Position numbers and translations under genes: made by a program. The notes below the pieces were generated by a model. The model was not told the DNA's origin. It made no database searches and saw nothing but the letters and a program-made list of their open reading frames with translations. A stretch of 64,000 nt of DNA, taken from Pontibacter beigongshangensis. GTDB taxonomy: Bacteria > Bacteroidota > Bacteroidia > Cytophagales > Hymenobacteraceae. Numbering within the stretch: the first letter of the stretch is position 1; every line of letters begins with the position of its first letter. The stretch is from contig NZ_VFSD01000010.1 in assembly GCF_014332515.1 (NCBI RefSeq), positions 111,619 to 175,618 of the forward strand. The letters run 5' to 3'. Below, one piece after another: positions 34,461-43,228 of the stretch.

Positions 34461-34651
34461 TTTGATTCTCTACAACGGTTGTATAGCAGTAATACCCCCC
34501 AACATACGCTTATCAGCACTATGTACATAGGAGGATTTGCCTTTTTGGCAGAAGATAAGAACCAAAAATGATTAGTCTCCTTCTCCCAATAAAAAAAGGA
34601 TCTGTTAAGGCTTGTATTTAAGTCAAATAAACGAATTTCTCCTACAGTCAA
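34457..34651 (-). CDS. Small single-span membrane protein, hypothetical
   Basis: 64 residues, with one hydrophobic segment near the C-terminus (MYIVLISVCWGVLLLYN) and an aromatic-rich N-terminal half. The stop overlaps the start of the lipoprotein gene by four bases. This coupling is the main evidence that it is translated; the start is uncertain. Confidence 0.45.
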   Translation of the reverse strand: MTVGEIRLFDLNTSLNRSFFYWEKETNHFWFLSSAKKANPPMYIVLISVCWGVLLLYNRCRESK

Positions 34652-34749
34652 TTCGCTAAAGGCCTCACTACTTCAACAGGCGGTTACCAATTCTTCTCCG
34701 GGCTTTTCATGATCCTGAAAAGTTGGCAAACCCAGGTAAAGGTCAACTA

Positions 34750-34800
34750 CAGCAGCAGCAGCAGCAGAAACCTCTGGAAGGGCGTTTTCATTCAAATAAT
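34750..34800 (+). repeat. Dispersed CTCCGGAG repeat, copy R12
   Basis: Six tandem CAG units in the head, CCTCTGGAAGGG core (imperfect), TTTTCATTCAAATAAT tail. It is on the plus strand between minus-strand genes, so not a sense terminator. Confidence 0.65.
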
Positions 34801-34835
34801 CTGAATCTTCGACAGTTGCCTAATTCGCGGCAGGG

Positions 34836-34876
34836 CAAAAAAAGAGCCTGCCTGGTATTTACCAGACAGGCTGCTT
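34836..34876 (-). terminator. Terminator of the GH67-SDR-GH10 unit
   Basis: On the minus strand, AGCCTGTCTGGTA pairs with CCAGGCAGGCT (one G-T type mismatch), followed by CTTTTTTT. It lies about 70 bases after the GH10 stop. Confidence 0.82.
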
Positions 34877-34947
34877 AAGGAATATAGGGGTAGAGTAAAA
34901 AGTTAGCTTGTGTTGTGATTTAGGGTTGTGTAAGGATTTGAAAAGCT

Positions 34948-36072
34948 TTATTTTTTTGCCGCTGCCTTTACCACCGCATAAAAAGCGGGCTTTGGCTGAT
35001 ACTCCCTGTCAAAGAGCATCGGGTAGCTGGTGCGGCCTCTGATCGGCCAGTCGTTGAGCCAGGAGTCGCTGTCGGTTACGCCCCAGAAGGTAACGCGGCT
35101 GATCTTGTCTTGGTGCTTGCGGAAGAGGGCAAAAATCTCGGCGTAGCGGTCTGCCAGCTGCTGCTGCACATCGTCAGGCAGGCCATTGGTATACACGTTG
35201 TATTGCTGGTCAAACTCAAAAGTCGCGTCTATGTCTGCGCCTTGTCGGTTGCTGGGGTTCGGCAGCACGTCAATGTCCAGTTCCGTTATTACTACTTTGG
35301 CACCGGTTTTTGAGAAAGCCACAATGCTTTCTTCAATCTGCGCAATAGTAGGCGTTTTCAGGCCCCAGTGGCCCTGCATGCCAATGGCATCTACTTTTAT
35401 GCCTTTCTCCTGCAGACTCTTCACCAGCTTGATGGCTCCGTCGCGCTTGGCAGGTTTCCACATGTTGTAGTCGTTGTAGTAAAGTTCTGTGGAGGGGTCG
35501 GCTTTTTTGGCGAACTCAAAGGCCCTGGCCACAAAGTCGTCGCCGATCTGCTGCTGCCATTTGCTCTGGCGCAGGGTGCCATCGTCGTTCAGGGCTTCGT
35601 TTACCACATCCCAACCATGGATTTTGCCTTTGTAGCGGCCGGCCACTGCGTTTATGTGCTCCTCCATGCGCTGCAGCAGTACCTCCCGGCTGGCCGGCTG
35701 GCCTTCATTGTCTTCAAATACCCATTTCGGTGTTTGCTGATGCCATACCAGGGCGTGGCCCACCACAAACATCTTATGCTTCTGGCCAAGCGCCACAAAA
35801 TCGTCGGCAGGCTTAAAGTTGTAGCTGTCTGGCCGTGGGTGCACGCTCTCCCACTTCAGCAGGTTTTCAGGGCTGATGGTATTGAAGTGCTTCCCGATAA
35901 TGGCTTCTGCCTTGGGGTCTCTGCCACTCACCTGGTTCAGGTTCAAAGCGGCCCCAATATAAAAGTCTTTTTTGTACAAATCTTTAAGTACGGCATCGCC
36001 TTTCTGTGTACTGCTGATACAGGCCATTGCCAGGAAAGCCGTAAGCCAGATACTTGTTTTTTTCGGTTTCAT
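34948..36072 (-). CDS. GH10 endo-beta-1,4-xylanase lipoprotein
   Basis: 374 residues, lipoprotein signal ending LAMAC (Cys near 18). A single GH10 domain: FNTISPENLLKWE, HALVWHQQTPKW, the acid/base Glu in WDVVNEALND (about 158-160), NDYN, QGHWG, and the nucleophile Glu in VITELDIDV (about 265), ending with FWGVTDSDSWLND. All catalytic positions are intact. It cleaves the xylan backbone; with no binding module and a lipid anchor it likely works at the outer membrane on imported or surface-bound xylan. Last gene of the GH67-SDR-GH10 set. Confidence 0.95.
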   Translation of the reverse strand: MKPKKTSIWLTAFLAMACISSTQKGDAVLKDLYKKDFYIGAALNLNQVSGRDPKAEAIIGKHFNTISPENLLKWESVHPRPDSYNFKPADDFVALGQKHKMFVVGHALVWHQQTPKWVFEDNEGQPASREVLLQRMEEHINAVAGRYKGKIHGWDVVNEALNDDGTLRQSKWQQQIGDDFVARAFEFAKKADPSTELYYNDYNMWKPAKRDGAIKLVKSLQEKGIKVDAIGMQGHWGLKTPTIAQIEESIVAFSKTGAKVVITELDIDVLPNPSNRQGADIDATFEFDQQYNVYTNGLPDDVQQQLADRYAEIFALFRKHQDKISRVTFWGVTDSDSWLNDWPIRGRTSYPMLFDREYQPKPAFYAVVKAAAKK

Positions 36073-36122
36073 TGATAGTTTCTTTAACGTTTTGAACTGG
36101 TGAGGGGCAGCAAGCTAAAGCC

Positions 36123-36167
36123 GGAATTATTCCAATCAAAACGGCCCTCCGGAGGTTCTGCTGCTTG
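36123..36167 (-). repeat. Dispersed CTCCGGAG repeat, copy R13
   Basis: On the minus strand: AGCAAGCAGCAG head, AACCTCCGGAGGGCCG core, TTTTGATTGGAATAATTCC tail. It follows the SDR gene in sense orientation and precedes GH10. Confidence 0.75.
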
Positions 36168-36230
36168 CTAACAGATCGGTTGCGCGAGGTATGCAGCCTT
36201 ACTTGGTCTCCTCACCCGATAACCGAAAAA

Positions 36231-36989
36231 TTAAAATCCGATGGAGTTGCCGCCGTCTATCGGCAATACCGTGCCGGTTACATACTTGGCCGCATCGGTG
36301 GCATAAAAGTAAACAGCCTCTGCCACGTCGGCTGGTGCGCCCAGCCGGCCCATCGGTGTTCTGGACAGCACTTTATTTTTACGCTCCGGGTCGTTGTCGA
36401 GCGCCTTCGCCGACATGTCGGTGGCAATAAAGCCGGGCGCGATGCAGTTTACCCGGATGCCGAGCGGCGACAATTCTACGGCCATGGCTTTGGTCATGCC
36501 CTCTATGCCTGATTTGGCAGCTGTATAGGCAATTACCTTCGGAATACCATATTGGGCGGCCATCGAGCTGATGTTCACGATGCAACCCTGCTCTTGTGGC
36601 AGCATTACCTTTACCACCTCCCGGCTCAGGGCAAAAACAGCTGTCACGTTCGTGAGGAGCACTTTCTGAAAATCTTCGTCAGTTACCTCCACAAAAGGTT
36701 TTTTCATGTTCACGCCGGCATTGTTCACCAGAATATCGATGCGGCCGAACTCAGCTGCAATTTCTTTTACCAGCCCCGGAATGCCATCCAAGTTGCTCAG
36801 GTCGAAGGAAATGCTGGTCACCATCTCGCCAAATGCTTCTCTGGCTCGCTGGAGCTTCTGCTCGTCTCGCCCTATAATGATGGTCCGGATATTGTTCCGG
36901 ACAAATTTTTCGACAATAGCATACCCTAAACCTGAGCCACCACCGGTGACAATAGCAATTTTAGGTGCTGCAGAAGTATCCTGGTTCAT
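36231..36989 (-). CDS. SDR oxidoreductase, probable uronate-pathway reductase
   Basis: 252 residues, classical SDR: TGGGSGLG near residue 15, NNAGVN (about 90), Ser in NISSMAAQYG and Tyr/Lys in IAYTAAKSGIEG (Tyr near 158), C-terminal VTGTVLPIDGG. Cotranscription with GH67 and the distant uxuA suggests it interconverts fructuronate and mannonate (a UxuB-like step done by an SDR), or acts like KduD/gluconate 5-dehydrogenase; the sequence alone cannot decide. Its 157-bp leader is homologous to the leader of the GH28 gene (44946-45082), up to the CATATG start context. Confidence 0.82.
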   Translation of the reverse strand: MNQDTSAAPKIAIVTGGGSGLGYAIVEKFVRNNIRTIIIGRDEQKLQRAREAFGEMVTSISFDLSNLDGIPGLVKEIAAEFGRIDILVNNAGVNMKKPFVEVTDEDFQKVLLTNVTAVFALSREVVKVMLPQEQGCIVNISSMAAQYGIPKVIAYTAAKSGIEGMTKAMAVELSPLGIRVNCIAPGFIATDMSAKALDNDPERKNKVLSRTPMGRLGAPADVAEAVYFYATDAAKYVTGTVLPIDGGNSIGF

Positions 36990-37143
36990 ATGTAATAAAT
37001 TAATTATACTCTTGGCTGTTTTGGCTGTTGATTGTTGGTCGTCAAACTATGGAATTGTTGAATTGTTCATTAGGGATTAACCTCTTTACTCTTACTTTCT
37101 ACCTCTAAGCTCATTCACTCACTCATTCAATCATTCAAAATTC
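36987..37143 (-). repeat. Homologous leader repeat, copy A (before SDR)
   Basis: Reading on the minus strand from 37140: TTTTGAATGATTGAATGAG, a stretch with GAACAATTCAACAATTC, an ACAGCCA block, AGTATAATTAA and ACATATG at the start codon. The same order of blocks occurs at 44946-45082 before GH28. It is nearly the whole intergenic region. Confidence 0.7.
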
Positions 37144-37146
37144 CTT

Positions 37147-39315
37147 CTAAATCCCCGGAACAAATTTGGGATCCAGGTTCATGTAGTACTCCAGGGTTTC
37201 GGCTGGTTTTTCCAAATCGGATGGGATGGGTCTTTTGGAGAACGTCTGGAAGTACAGCAGGCAGGCGTCGCGCCACCATTTGGCTTCCTGCTCCTGGATC
37301 TTCAGCAGCGACTGTACGTGTGCAAATCGTTCTTCGTCTACCTTGCCTTCTAAGGATGCCCAGGTGGATTGCATTTGCCGCACCTGGTCCACGCCTTCGG
37401 AGTAGCGGTAGCAGAGCTCGTTCCAGAGGGTCCGGCCTGATTTTAGCTTATGGTCCCACTTTACATGGTGGAACCAGAGCAGGAACTCCTCAGGGCAGGT
37501 TTTGATGTTGCCGAACTGCTTCTGCACCGGCGGTGCGTATTGGGCCAGCGCATTGCTGCCGGTTTTGGTGCGGTCGAAGCCTATTCCTTGTTCATCGGCG
37601 CGGTGGTAGTACACAGAGGTCCAGTCGGCGCGGTGCTTGTCTTTGATCCAGGGGCCGGGGCCGTAGTGGTGCGACCAGCCCATGATGTGGTGCAGGCCCA
37701 GCGGCGTCATATAATTCACCACGGCCTCGCGCGAGGTCATCATCATGTTCTGAACCGGCATGACAACGTTGGCATTGGAAGTAAAAGTCATTTTAATCCA
37801 CTCGGCGGCGATCTCCTCAGAGCTTAACTGGTGGTTCCAGGCAAGGCGGCCAAAGGTGTACCAGTTCGATTGCCCGAACAAATGGCCGGTCCAGTTGCGG
37901 TCTGTGCCGATGTTGGCAACGCCGGCTATGCCCGTCAGCTGGTGTTTGTCTAGGGTGCCGTCTATTACCTTGGCGACGGTAGAGCCCTTGCCTTTGGCGT
38001 GGGTGTCGGCTTCCAGGGTTTCCTGGAACATGGGGGCCAGGTACGCCAGGTTGGTGCCTTGGCCGAGGTATTCCTGTGTGATCTGGAACTCCATCATGAT
38101 CGGTGTTTTAGGCATGGCGCCAAACAGCGGGTGGAAAGGCTCCCGTGGCTGAAAGTCGATAGCGCCGTTCTTCACCTGCACCATCACGTTTTTCCGGAAC
38201 GTGCCATCCAGCGGCTTGAACTCCGTATACGCTTGTTTTGCCCGATCGTCCGGCTCCTTGTCGTCGTACACAAAGGCGCGCCACATCACAATGCCGCCCT
38301 GTGGTGCCACTGCATCTGCGAGCATGTTGGCCCCGTCGGCATGGTTGCGGCCGTAGTTCTGCGGCCCCGGCTGCCCCTCCGAGTTGGCCTTCACCAGAAA
38401 GCCGCCAAAATCGGGTACGTGGCTGTAAATTTCTGCTGCCTTGTCTTTCCACCATTGCTGCACCGTTGGCTCGTGCGGGTCTGCGGTTTTGAGGCCGCCA
38501 ATCTCTATGGGGGCGCTGAAGCGGGCCGTGAGGTATACTTTAATGCCGTAGGGCCGGAAAGCATCTGCCAGGGCAGCCACTTTTACGAGGTACTCTTTGG
38601 TAAGTACCAGGGCATTGGCATTTACATTGGTGAGCACCGTGCCGTTAATGCCGATAGAGGCATTGGCCCGGGCATAGTCGAGGTAGCGCTGGTCTATGTA
38701 GCCCGGCAGTCGGTGCCAGTCCCAGAGAGAGAAGCCGGCGTAGCCACGCTCCACGGTGCGGTCCAGGTTATCCCAGTGGTTGAGCACACGGTGCTGAATT
38801 TTAGGGGCGCTGCTTACAGCGAGTTTCGTGATGTCCTGCGAAGACTGTAGCAGCCTCAGGAAATGGAACGTGCCGTACAACACGCCAATGTCGGTGTTGG
38901 CAGCAATCACGTGGCTGTTGCGGCCATTGAGCTGGGTTGTCAGGATCAGGTAGCCTTCATCGCCTGCAGCTTTCAGTTTATCGCCGAGTTGCAATTGGGC
39001 AACCAGTGGAGAGCTGGCAGGCGTGCCGGCAATAAGGGTGCCTGCTTTGGTAGCTTTCTGGCCGAAGGGTACCTCCTGGCCAAGAAGTCCCCGGAGGCCC
39101 TGTGCCAGCTCGCGCTTTGCAATGGCCAAGGTCGGCGAATTCCCCTCTAGTATAACTTCTGTAACCTGCTGCCTGTACTGCTGCAGCCTGCTTGCGTCCT
39201 GCACCTTGTCGTAGCGGAGCCAGAGCCTGTAGCCGTCCTCGGCCTGCACGGGTAAGCCTGTGCCCAGCAGGAGCATCAGGAGCACAATAAGGGTGGGAGT
39301 GGTTTTTCGGATCAT
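37147..39315 (-). CDS. GH67 alpha-glucuronidase
   Basis: 722 residues with a Sec signal (LIVLLMLLLGTGLPVQA, cleavage near 25), so exported, unlike the cytoplasmic GH67 of some Firmicutes. Family features: N-terminal beta domain (DGYRLWLRYDKV), HWDNLDRTVERGYAG, acid Glu in KANSEGQPGPQNYGR (about 305), catalytic pair in KNGAIDFQPREP (Asp) and PIMMEFQITQEYLG (Glu), then the C-terminal helical domain. GH67 removes 4-O-methylglucuronate from the non-reducing end of xylo-oligosaccharides, complementing GH115. First gene of a minus-strand unit with the SDR and GH10. Confidence 0.95.
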   Translation of the reverse strand: MIRKTTPTLIVLLMLLLGTGLPVQAEDGYRLWLRYDKVQDASRLQQYRQQVTEVILEGNSPTLAIAKRELAQGLRGLLGQEVPFGQKATKAGTLIAGTPASSPLVAQLQLGDKLKAAGDEGYLILTTQLNGRNSHVIAANTDIGVLYGTFHFLRLLQSSQDITKLAVSSAPKIQHRVLNHWDNLDRTVERGYAGFSLWDWHRLPGYIDQRYLDYARANASIGINGTVLTNVNANALVLTKEYLVKVAALADAFRPYGIKVYLTARFSAPIEIGGLKTADPHEPTVQQWWKDKAAEIYSHVPDFGGFLVKANSEGQPGPQNYGRNHADGANMLADAVAPQGGIVMWRAFVYDDKEPDDRAKQAYTEFKPLDGTFRKNVMVQVKNGAIDFQPREPFHPLFGAMPKTPIMMEFQITQEYLGQGTNLAYLAPMFQETLEADTHAKGKGSTVAKVIDGTLDKHQLTGIAGVANIGTDRNWTGHLFGQSNWYTFGRLAWNHQLSSEEIAAEWIKMTFTSNANVVMPVQNMMMTSREAVVNYMTPLGLHHIMGWSHHYGPGPWIKDKHRADWTSVYYHRADEQGIGFDRTKTGSNALAQYAPPVQKQFGNIKTCPEEFLLWFHHVKWDHKLKSGRTLWNELCYRYSEGVDQVRQMQSTWASLEGKVDEERFAHVQSLLKIQEQEAKWWRDACLLYFQTFSKRPIPSDLEKPAETLEYYMNLDPKFVPGI

Positions 39316-39368
39316 ATAGTTGATTTACAAAGCGCAGCCGGGAGTGGCGGCTGGTGTTATGCTAAAGA

Positions 39369-39385
39369 AAACAAACATTTGTTTC
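39369..39385. promoter_or_regulatory. ACAAACA palindrome before GH67
   Basis: AAACAAACATTTGTTTC. On the minus strand its AAACAAATGTTTGTTT is identical over 16 bases to 17315-17330 before susC. It lies about 55 bp before the GH67 start. Confidence 0.55.
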
Positions 39386-39400
39386 GGAGATAAACTGGCA

Positions 39401-40429
39401 CTATTCTATTTTGCTTCTTAAGGAAGATCCTCTTATGATTAATTCGGACCGGAGCGTGATGGTATTGGTGATGATGATATCGGATAAGCCGTTGAGGTGG
39501 TGGATCAGGCTGCGTACCGCCACTTCGCCCATTTCGTAGCCGGGATAGTTTACCGTAGTCAGGTTTGGCTCGATAACCCTGGAAACCGGGTCGTTGTTAA
39601 ACCCGACCACGGCCATATCATCCGGAATCAGGATGCCGGCTTTCTGCAGTTCCTTCATACAACTGACGGCTGCCGTGTCGTTTGAGGCAAATATGCCATC
39701 CGGGCGCGGGTCCATCTGCAGGATCTGCTGAGCCGCCTCTACGCCAGCTTCCTCGCTCAGGTTCGTGATCAGAACAAAAGACTCGTCGAAGGGCAGGTTA
39801 TTGTCGATCAGGGCGTATTTGTAGCCCTTCAGCCTGTCGGCATACACGTTGCGCTTTTGGTCGGCTGTGATGTGCACGATGCGCTTGCAGCCTTGTTTGG
39901 CCAGGTGGCTGGTAGCTTTGTAGGCGGCCTGCAGGTTGTCGATTACGATGCTGGTGCACTGGTTATGCTCAATTACGCGGTCATAAAATATAACTGGGGT
40001 GCCTTTGCTGATAAATGGCTGGAAATGTTCTATATTGTCTGTTTCGTAGGCCAGCGACACGAGCAGTCCGTCTACCCGGCTGTCGAACATGGTGCGGGCG
40101 TTAGTGATCTCCTTCTGCATCGTCTCCAGCGACTGGGTGATGATCAGGTTATAGTCGGCGTTGTTGGCTTCTTTTTCCATGCCTGCCATTACTGAAGACA
40201 TGAAAGGGCTGTTGAGCCGCGGCACGATCACTCCGATGGTATGGGTGCGCTGCTTGCGCAGGTTGCTGGCAAAGATATTGGAGCGGTATCCCATCTGCAC
40301 GGCCACATCGCAAATCTTCTGCTTGGTGTTCTTGTTGACTGCAGGATGATCGTTGAGTGCACGGCTCACGGTGGTAGGGGAGAGGTCGAGCTCCCTGGCT
40401 ATATCGTAAATGGTTATATCCTTGTCCAT
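39401..40429 (-). CDS. LacI-family transcriptional regulator
   Basis: 342 residues. N-terminal helix-turn-helix DITIYDIARELDLSPTTVSRALND with the following hinge-type KNTKQKICDVAVQMGYRSN, then a periplasmic-binding-protein-like ligand domain (HTIGVIVPRLNSPFMSSVM, GIFASNDTAAVSCMKEL, DDMAVVGFNNDPVS). It lies between GH67 and the pectate lyase gene. The operator-like TTGCAATCGGTTGCAA sits 25 bp upstream of its start and again before susC, suggesting autoregulation and control of the xylan/pectin genes. The inducer is not predictable from sequence. Confidence 0.95.
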   Translation of the reverse strand: MDKDITIYDIARELDLSPTTVSRALNDHPAVNKNTKQKICDVAVQMGYRSNIFASNLRKQRTHTIGVIVPRLNSPFMSSVMAGMEKEANNADYNLIITQSLETMQKEITNARTMFDSRVDGLLVSLAYETDNIEHFQPFISKGTPVIFYDRVIEHNQCTSIVIDNLQAAYKATSHLAKQGCKRIVHITADQKRNVYADRLKGYKYALIDNNLPFDESFVLITNLSEEAGVEAAQQILQMDPRPDGIFASNDTAAVSCMKELQKAGILIPDDMAVVGFNNDPVSRVIEPNLTTVNYPGYEMGEVAVRSLIHHLNGLSDIIITNTITLRSELIIRGSSLRSKIE

Positions 40430-40454
40430 AAGCGAAAATTTAGTCGACTTGTTG

Positions 40455-40470
40455 TTGCAATCGGTTGCAA
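40455..40470. promoter_or_regulatory. LacI-type operator before lacI
   Basis: TTGCAATCGGTTGCAA, identical to the site at 17263-17278 before susC. Located for autoregulation. Confidence 0.72.
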
Positions 40471-40754
40471 TATAAAAAAATCATTTAAGTTGCCCTATCA
40501 TTTTTAAATAAAACTATTGGTTGAGGCAATTTTTTGTCTGCTCCACATTGCATAAAAATGCCCGTCAGAATTTTGTTTTTGCTCAGGCGTGTTGGCTGGC
40601 AATGGGAGCGCAGGCTGGTCGGTCGGGCGTTGGAGTATAAAACATTTGCTGATAAACCCGACGTTCCATTATAAGTAAAGGAATCGATTGCGCAGTCAGG
40701 CGCTTCAGGGGGTAGACAGAGTTTCTTAAGGCAGCACCTTGCAGTACGGCAGGC

Positions 40755-40804
40755 AAATTATTTGAATGAAAAAGGCCCTCCGGAGCAGTGTCTGCTGCTG
40801 CTGC
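40755..40804 (-). repeat. Dispersed CTCCGGAG repeat, copy R14
   Basis: On the minus strand: GGCAGCAGCAGCAG head, GCTCCGGAGGGCC core, TTTTTCATTCAAATAATTTG tail. It is in the lacI-PL1 divergent region, upstream of both genes. Confidence 0.75.
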
Positions 40805-41054
40805 CTTTGCGGTCTGAATAAAATAGCGGTGCGTGGTGCCATGGCTGCACTGTTCCTACTGCTGTTGCAGCATGTTCCAGTCAATTTCAGTTCCGGGAGT
40901 AGTTGCCTGCTGAACCGCCGGATTGCGGTTAAAGAAAATTATGTGACCTTACGCAAACTAGGATCAGGGCAGGGTAACCTAGAAAATCGGAAAAAACAAA
41001 TATTAGCATTTAACTGCTAACTATCGTTTGTGAAAATGGATTTATCTTAGTAAT

Positions 41055-41070
41055 ATGCAATCGTTTGCGC
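41055..41070. promoter_or_regulatory. Variant LacI-type box before PL1
   Basis: ATGCAATCGTTTGCGC, matching TGCAATCG-N-TTGC as in the two full boxes. It is about 135 bp before the PL1 start. Confidence 0.5.
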
Positions 41071-41202
41071 AGCCTGGCCGGGTTTTGCCCCTCTTTTTGT
41101 GCTGTAGTAGGTGGTGGCTGGTTTTTGTCTTCCCTTGTCTACAGGGCCGGGAAATACCTGCTTAGCTGCCCGATATGTTTTATTTATACCCTTTCTGAAT
41201 TT

Positions 41203-42900
41203 ATGAAGATAATTTTTACAAAGTTACGCCGGGTGCTGTTGGTGCTTCTGATGCTGGGATTTGCAACGGCGGAGGCGCAGCAACTGGCGTTTCCGGGGGC
41301 AGAGGGCTTCGGTCGCTTCACTACGGGCGGACGGGGCGGCAAAGTGATGAAGGTGACCAACCTGAATGACTCCGGCCCGGGAAGTCTGCGGGCAGCTATT
41401 ATGGAGGCAGGTGCCAGAACGATTGTCTTCACGGTCTCGGGGAATATTAAATTAACCAGCAGACTCAATATTACGAATGGTAACCTGACGATAGCCGGGC
41501 AGACCGCTCCCGGAGACGGTATCACGCTTCAGAACTATGAGATGGTGATCGGTGCGGACAACGTAATTATCCGGTACCTCCGTTTCAGGATGGGCGACCT
41601 TACCGGCAACCAGCAAGATGCCATTTGGGGGAGATATCAAAAAAATATTATCATCGACCATTGCTCCATGAGCTGGTCCATAGACGAATGTTCGTCTTTT
41701 TACGCCAACCAGAACTTTACCATGCAGTGGTGTTTGCTAAGCGAAAGCCTTAACAGGTCAGCCCATGATAAAAACGATCACGGCTACGGCGGCATCTGGG
41801 GTGGCGACAAAGCCACTTTCCACCACAACCTGCTGGCGCACCACAACAGCCGAAACCCCAGGTTTAACGGTTACCGTTCCGGTGTCAGCAATGGTAAATA
41901 TCCGAACGAACATGTAGACTACCGCAATAACGTGGTCTATAACTGGCTTGGCAATAGCTCTTATGGCGGGGAGAACGGTAACTATAACATCGTTAACAAT
42001 TATTATAAGCCAGGTCCGGCAACTCCTTCCAGCAGAAACAAGCGCATTATGCAGATATCATTTGAAAGTAATGCCTCTCTTGGTGTTGGGTACGGGAAGT
42101 TCTTTATTGATGGAAACTATGTGGCAGGCAATCCTACCGTTACGGCTGACAATTGGAATGGTGGGGTGGATTACGACAGTAAAGTTCCAGCTGCTGCACG
42201 ACCAAGCGGGGTGAAGCTAACTGAACCGATTGCCTACGAGATGGAAACGCAGCATACTGCCCAGCAAGCCTACGAGGCCGTGCTGGAAAAAGTAGGTGCC
42301 AGCCTGAAACGCGATGCCGTAGATGTGCGGGTAATAGAAGAAGTGCGAACAGGCACAGCTACTTTTACCGGCTCTAGAACGGGGTACAAGGGTATTCTAG
42401 ACTCCCAGACCGATGTTGGTAGCTGGCCGGAACTGGCATCTTTGCCTGCCCCGGCAGATGCTGACAACGACGGTATGCCGGATGCCTGGGAACTGGCGCA
42501 AGGCCTGGACCCGAACAATGCAAACGATCGTAACACGGTGGGCCAGGATGGTTACACGAACCTGGAGGTGTATCTGGACTGGCTCATCGAGGAGGGAATT
42601 ACCACCAGCAGCAGTGTAGAAAAAGCCGCTCTGGAAACGGCCGCTTACCCAAATCCATTCTCTGACAAGATCACCTTCACTTTCGACACAAAGCAGAAAG
42701 AGCACGTGAGGGTAACCATACTGGACCTGTCTGGTAAAGTGGTAGCCACTTTACTGGATGACCAGCTTCGTCCGGGAGCTTATGAGGTGGTATGGGCCGG
42801 CACCGATAGCAAAGGCAGGCGCCTGACAAGCGGCATGTACCTCTACTCGCTGCAGATCGGCAAGGAGCAGACCGTGAAGCGGGTTGCGCTTATCAGGTAG
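41203..42900 (+). CDS. Pectate lyase-like protein (PL1 family) with T9SS sorting domain
   Basis: 565 residues from ATG 41203, chosen because it gives a signal peptide (RRVLLVLLMLGFATAEAQ); the frame is open upstream to 41065. The mature start AFPGAEGFGRFTTGGRGG and the following right-handed beta-helix segments (VIIRYLRFRMGD, IIIDHCSMSWSIDE, RNPRFNGYR) match PL1-type pectate lyases. Near residue 440 is a calcium-binding DADNDGMPDAWE linker, and the last 80 residues (YPNPFSDKITFTF, SGMYLYSLQIG) are a type A T9SS C-terminal domain. So it is exported to the cell surface or medium. A LacI-type box lies upstream. Confidence 0.92.
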   Translation: MKIIFTKLRRVLLVLLMLGFATAEAQQLAFPGAEGFGRFTTGGRGGKVMKVTNLNDSGPGSLRAAIMEAGARTIVFTVSGNIKLTSRLNITNGNLTIAGQTAPGDGITLQNYEMVIGADNVIIRYLRFRMGDLTGNQQDAIWGRYQKNIIIDHCSMSWSIDECSSFYANQNFTMQWCLLSESLNRSAHDKNDHGYGGIWGGDKATFHHNLLAHHNSRNPRFNGYRSGVSNGKYPNEHVDYRNNVVYNWLGNSSYGGENGNYNIVNNYYKPGPATPSSRNKRIMQISFESNASLGVGYGKFFIDGNYVAGNPTVTADNWNGGVDYDSKVPAAARPSGVKLTEPIAYEMETQHTAQQAYEAVLEKVGASLKRDAVDVRVIEEVRTGTATFTGSRTGYKGILDSQTDVGSWPELASLPAPADADNDGMPDAWELAQGLDPNNANDRNTVGQDGYTNLEVYLDWLIEEGITTSSSVEKAALETAAYPNPFSDKITFTFDTKQKEHVRVTILDLSGKVVATLLDDQLRPGAYEVVWAGTDSKGRRLTSGMYLYSLQIGKEQTVKRVALIR

Positions 42901-42958
42901 TAAAGAGAACTCCGATCCCCTTGTGCAATGTGAGGCATTGAGTGTTGAGTTAATAGCA

Positions 42959-42994
42959 GATTATTCGAATGAAAATGGCCTTCCGGAGGCAAAA
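42959..42994 (-). repeat. Dispersed CTCCGGAG repeat, copy R15
   Basis: On the minus strand: TTTGCCTCCGGAAGGCC core, ATTTTCATTCGAATAATC tail. The CAG head is absent. Confidence 0.65.
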
Positions 42995-43117
42995 AAGAGA
43001 CCAAAGCCAAAGGATGCAAGACTCTAAATTAGTTACGTGTTAATTTGTGTTTACCATTTACCTCCGAGTTTTCAAGTCAACCATGTAGCCATTTTACAAT
43101 CGACAATTAACAAACAG

Positions 43118-43164
43118 CAATTATTCCAATGAAAAAGCCCTTCCGGAAGCAATCCTGCTGCAGC
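43118..43164 (-). repeat. Dispersed CTCCGGAG repeat, copy R16 (CTTCCGGAAG core)
   Basis: On the minus strand: GCTGCAGCAGG head, GCTTCCGGAAGGGC core, TTTTTCATTGGAATAATTG tail. The core is a perfect CTTCCGGAAG palindrome: both arms changed together relative to CCTCCGGAGG. Confidence 0.75.
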
Positions 43165-43228
43165 TTTAAATAAACAGTATCAGTAGCTTATTTTTATTTA
43201 ATTAGATTCATCAACCAAAAAAAGAATA

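Larger units (their letters stand above)
40430..41202. other. Divergent regulatory spacer between lacI and PL1
   Basis: 773 bp with the LacI-type box at 40455-40470, repeat R14, and a variant box at 41055-41070. The frame 40766-41020 starts inside the repeat and is not called as a gene. The PL1 frame is open from 41065, but the credible start is 41203. Confidence 0.65.
42901..43228. other. Spacer with two minus-oriented repeats
   Basis: 328 bp between PL1 and GH43. R15 and R16 are both in minus orientation, antisense to the two plus-strand genes. No gene and no clear terminator. Confidence 0.6.

Noticed and set aside
40766..41020. 84-codon open frame between lacI and PL1
   Set aside because: It starts inside dispersed repeat R14 and its beginning is encoded by the repeat; no gene-like features.
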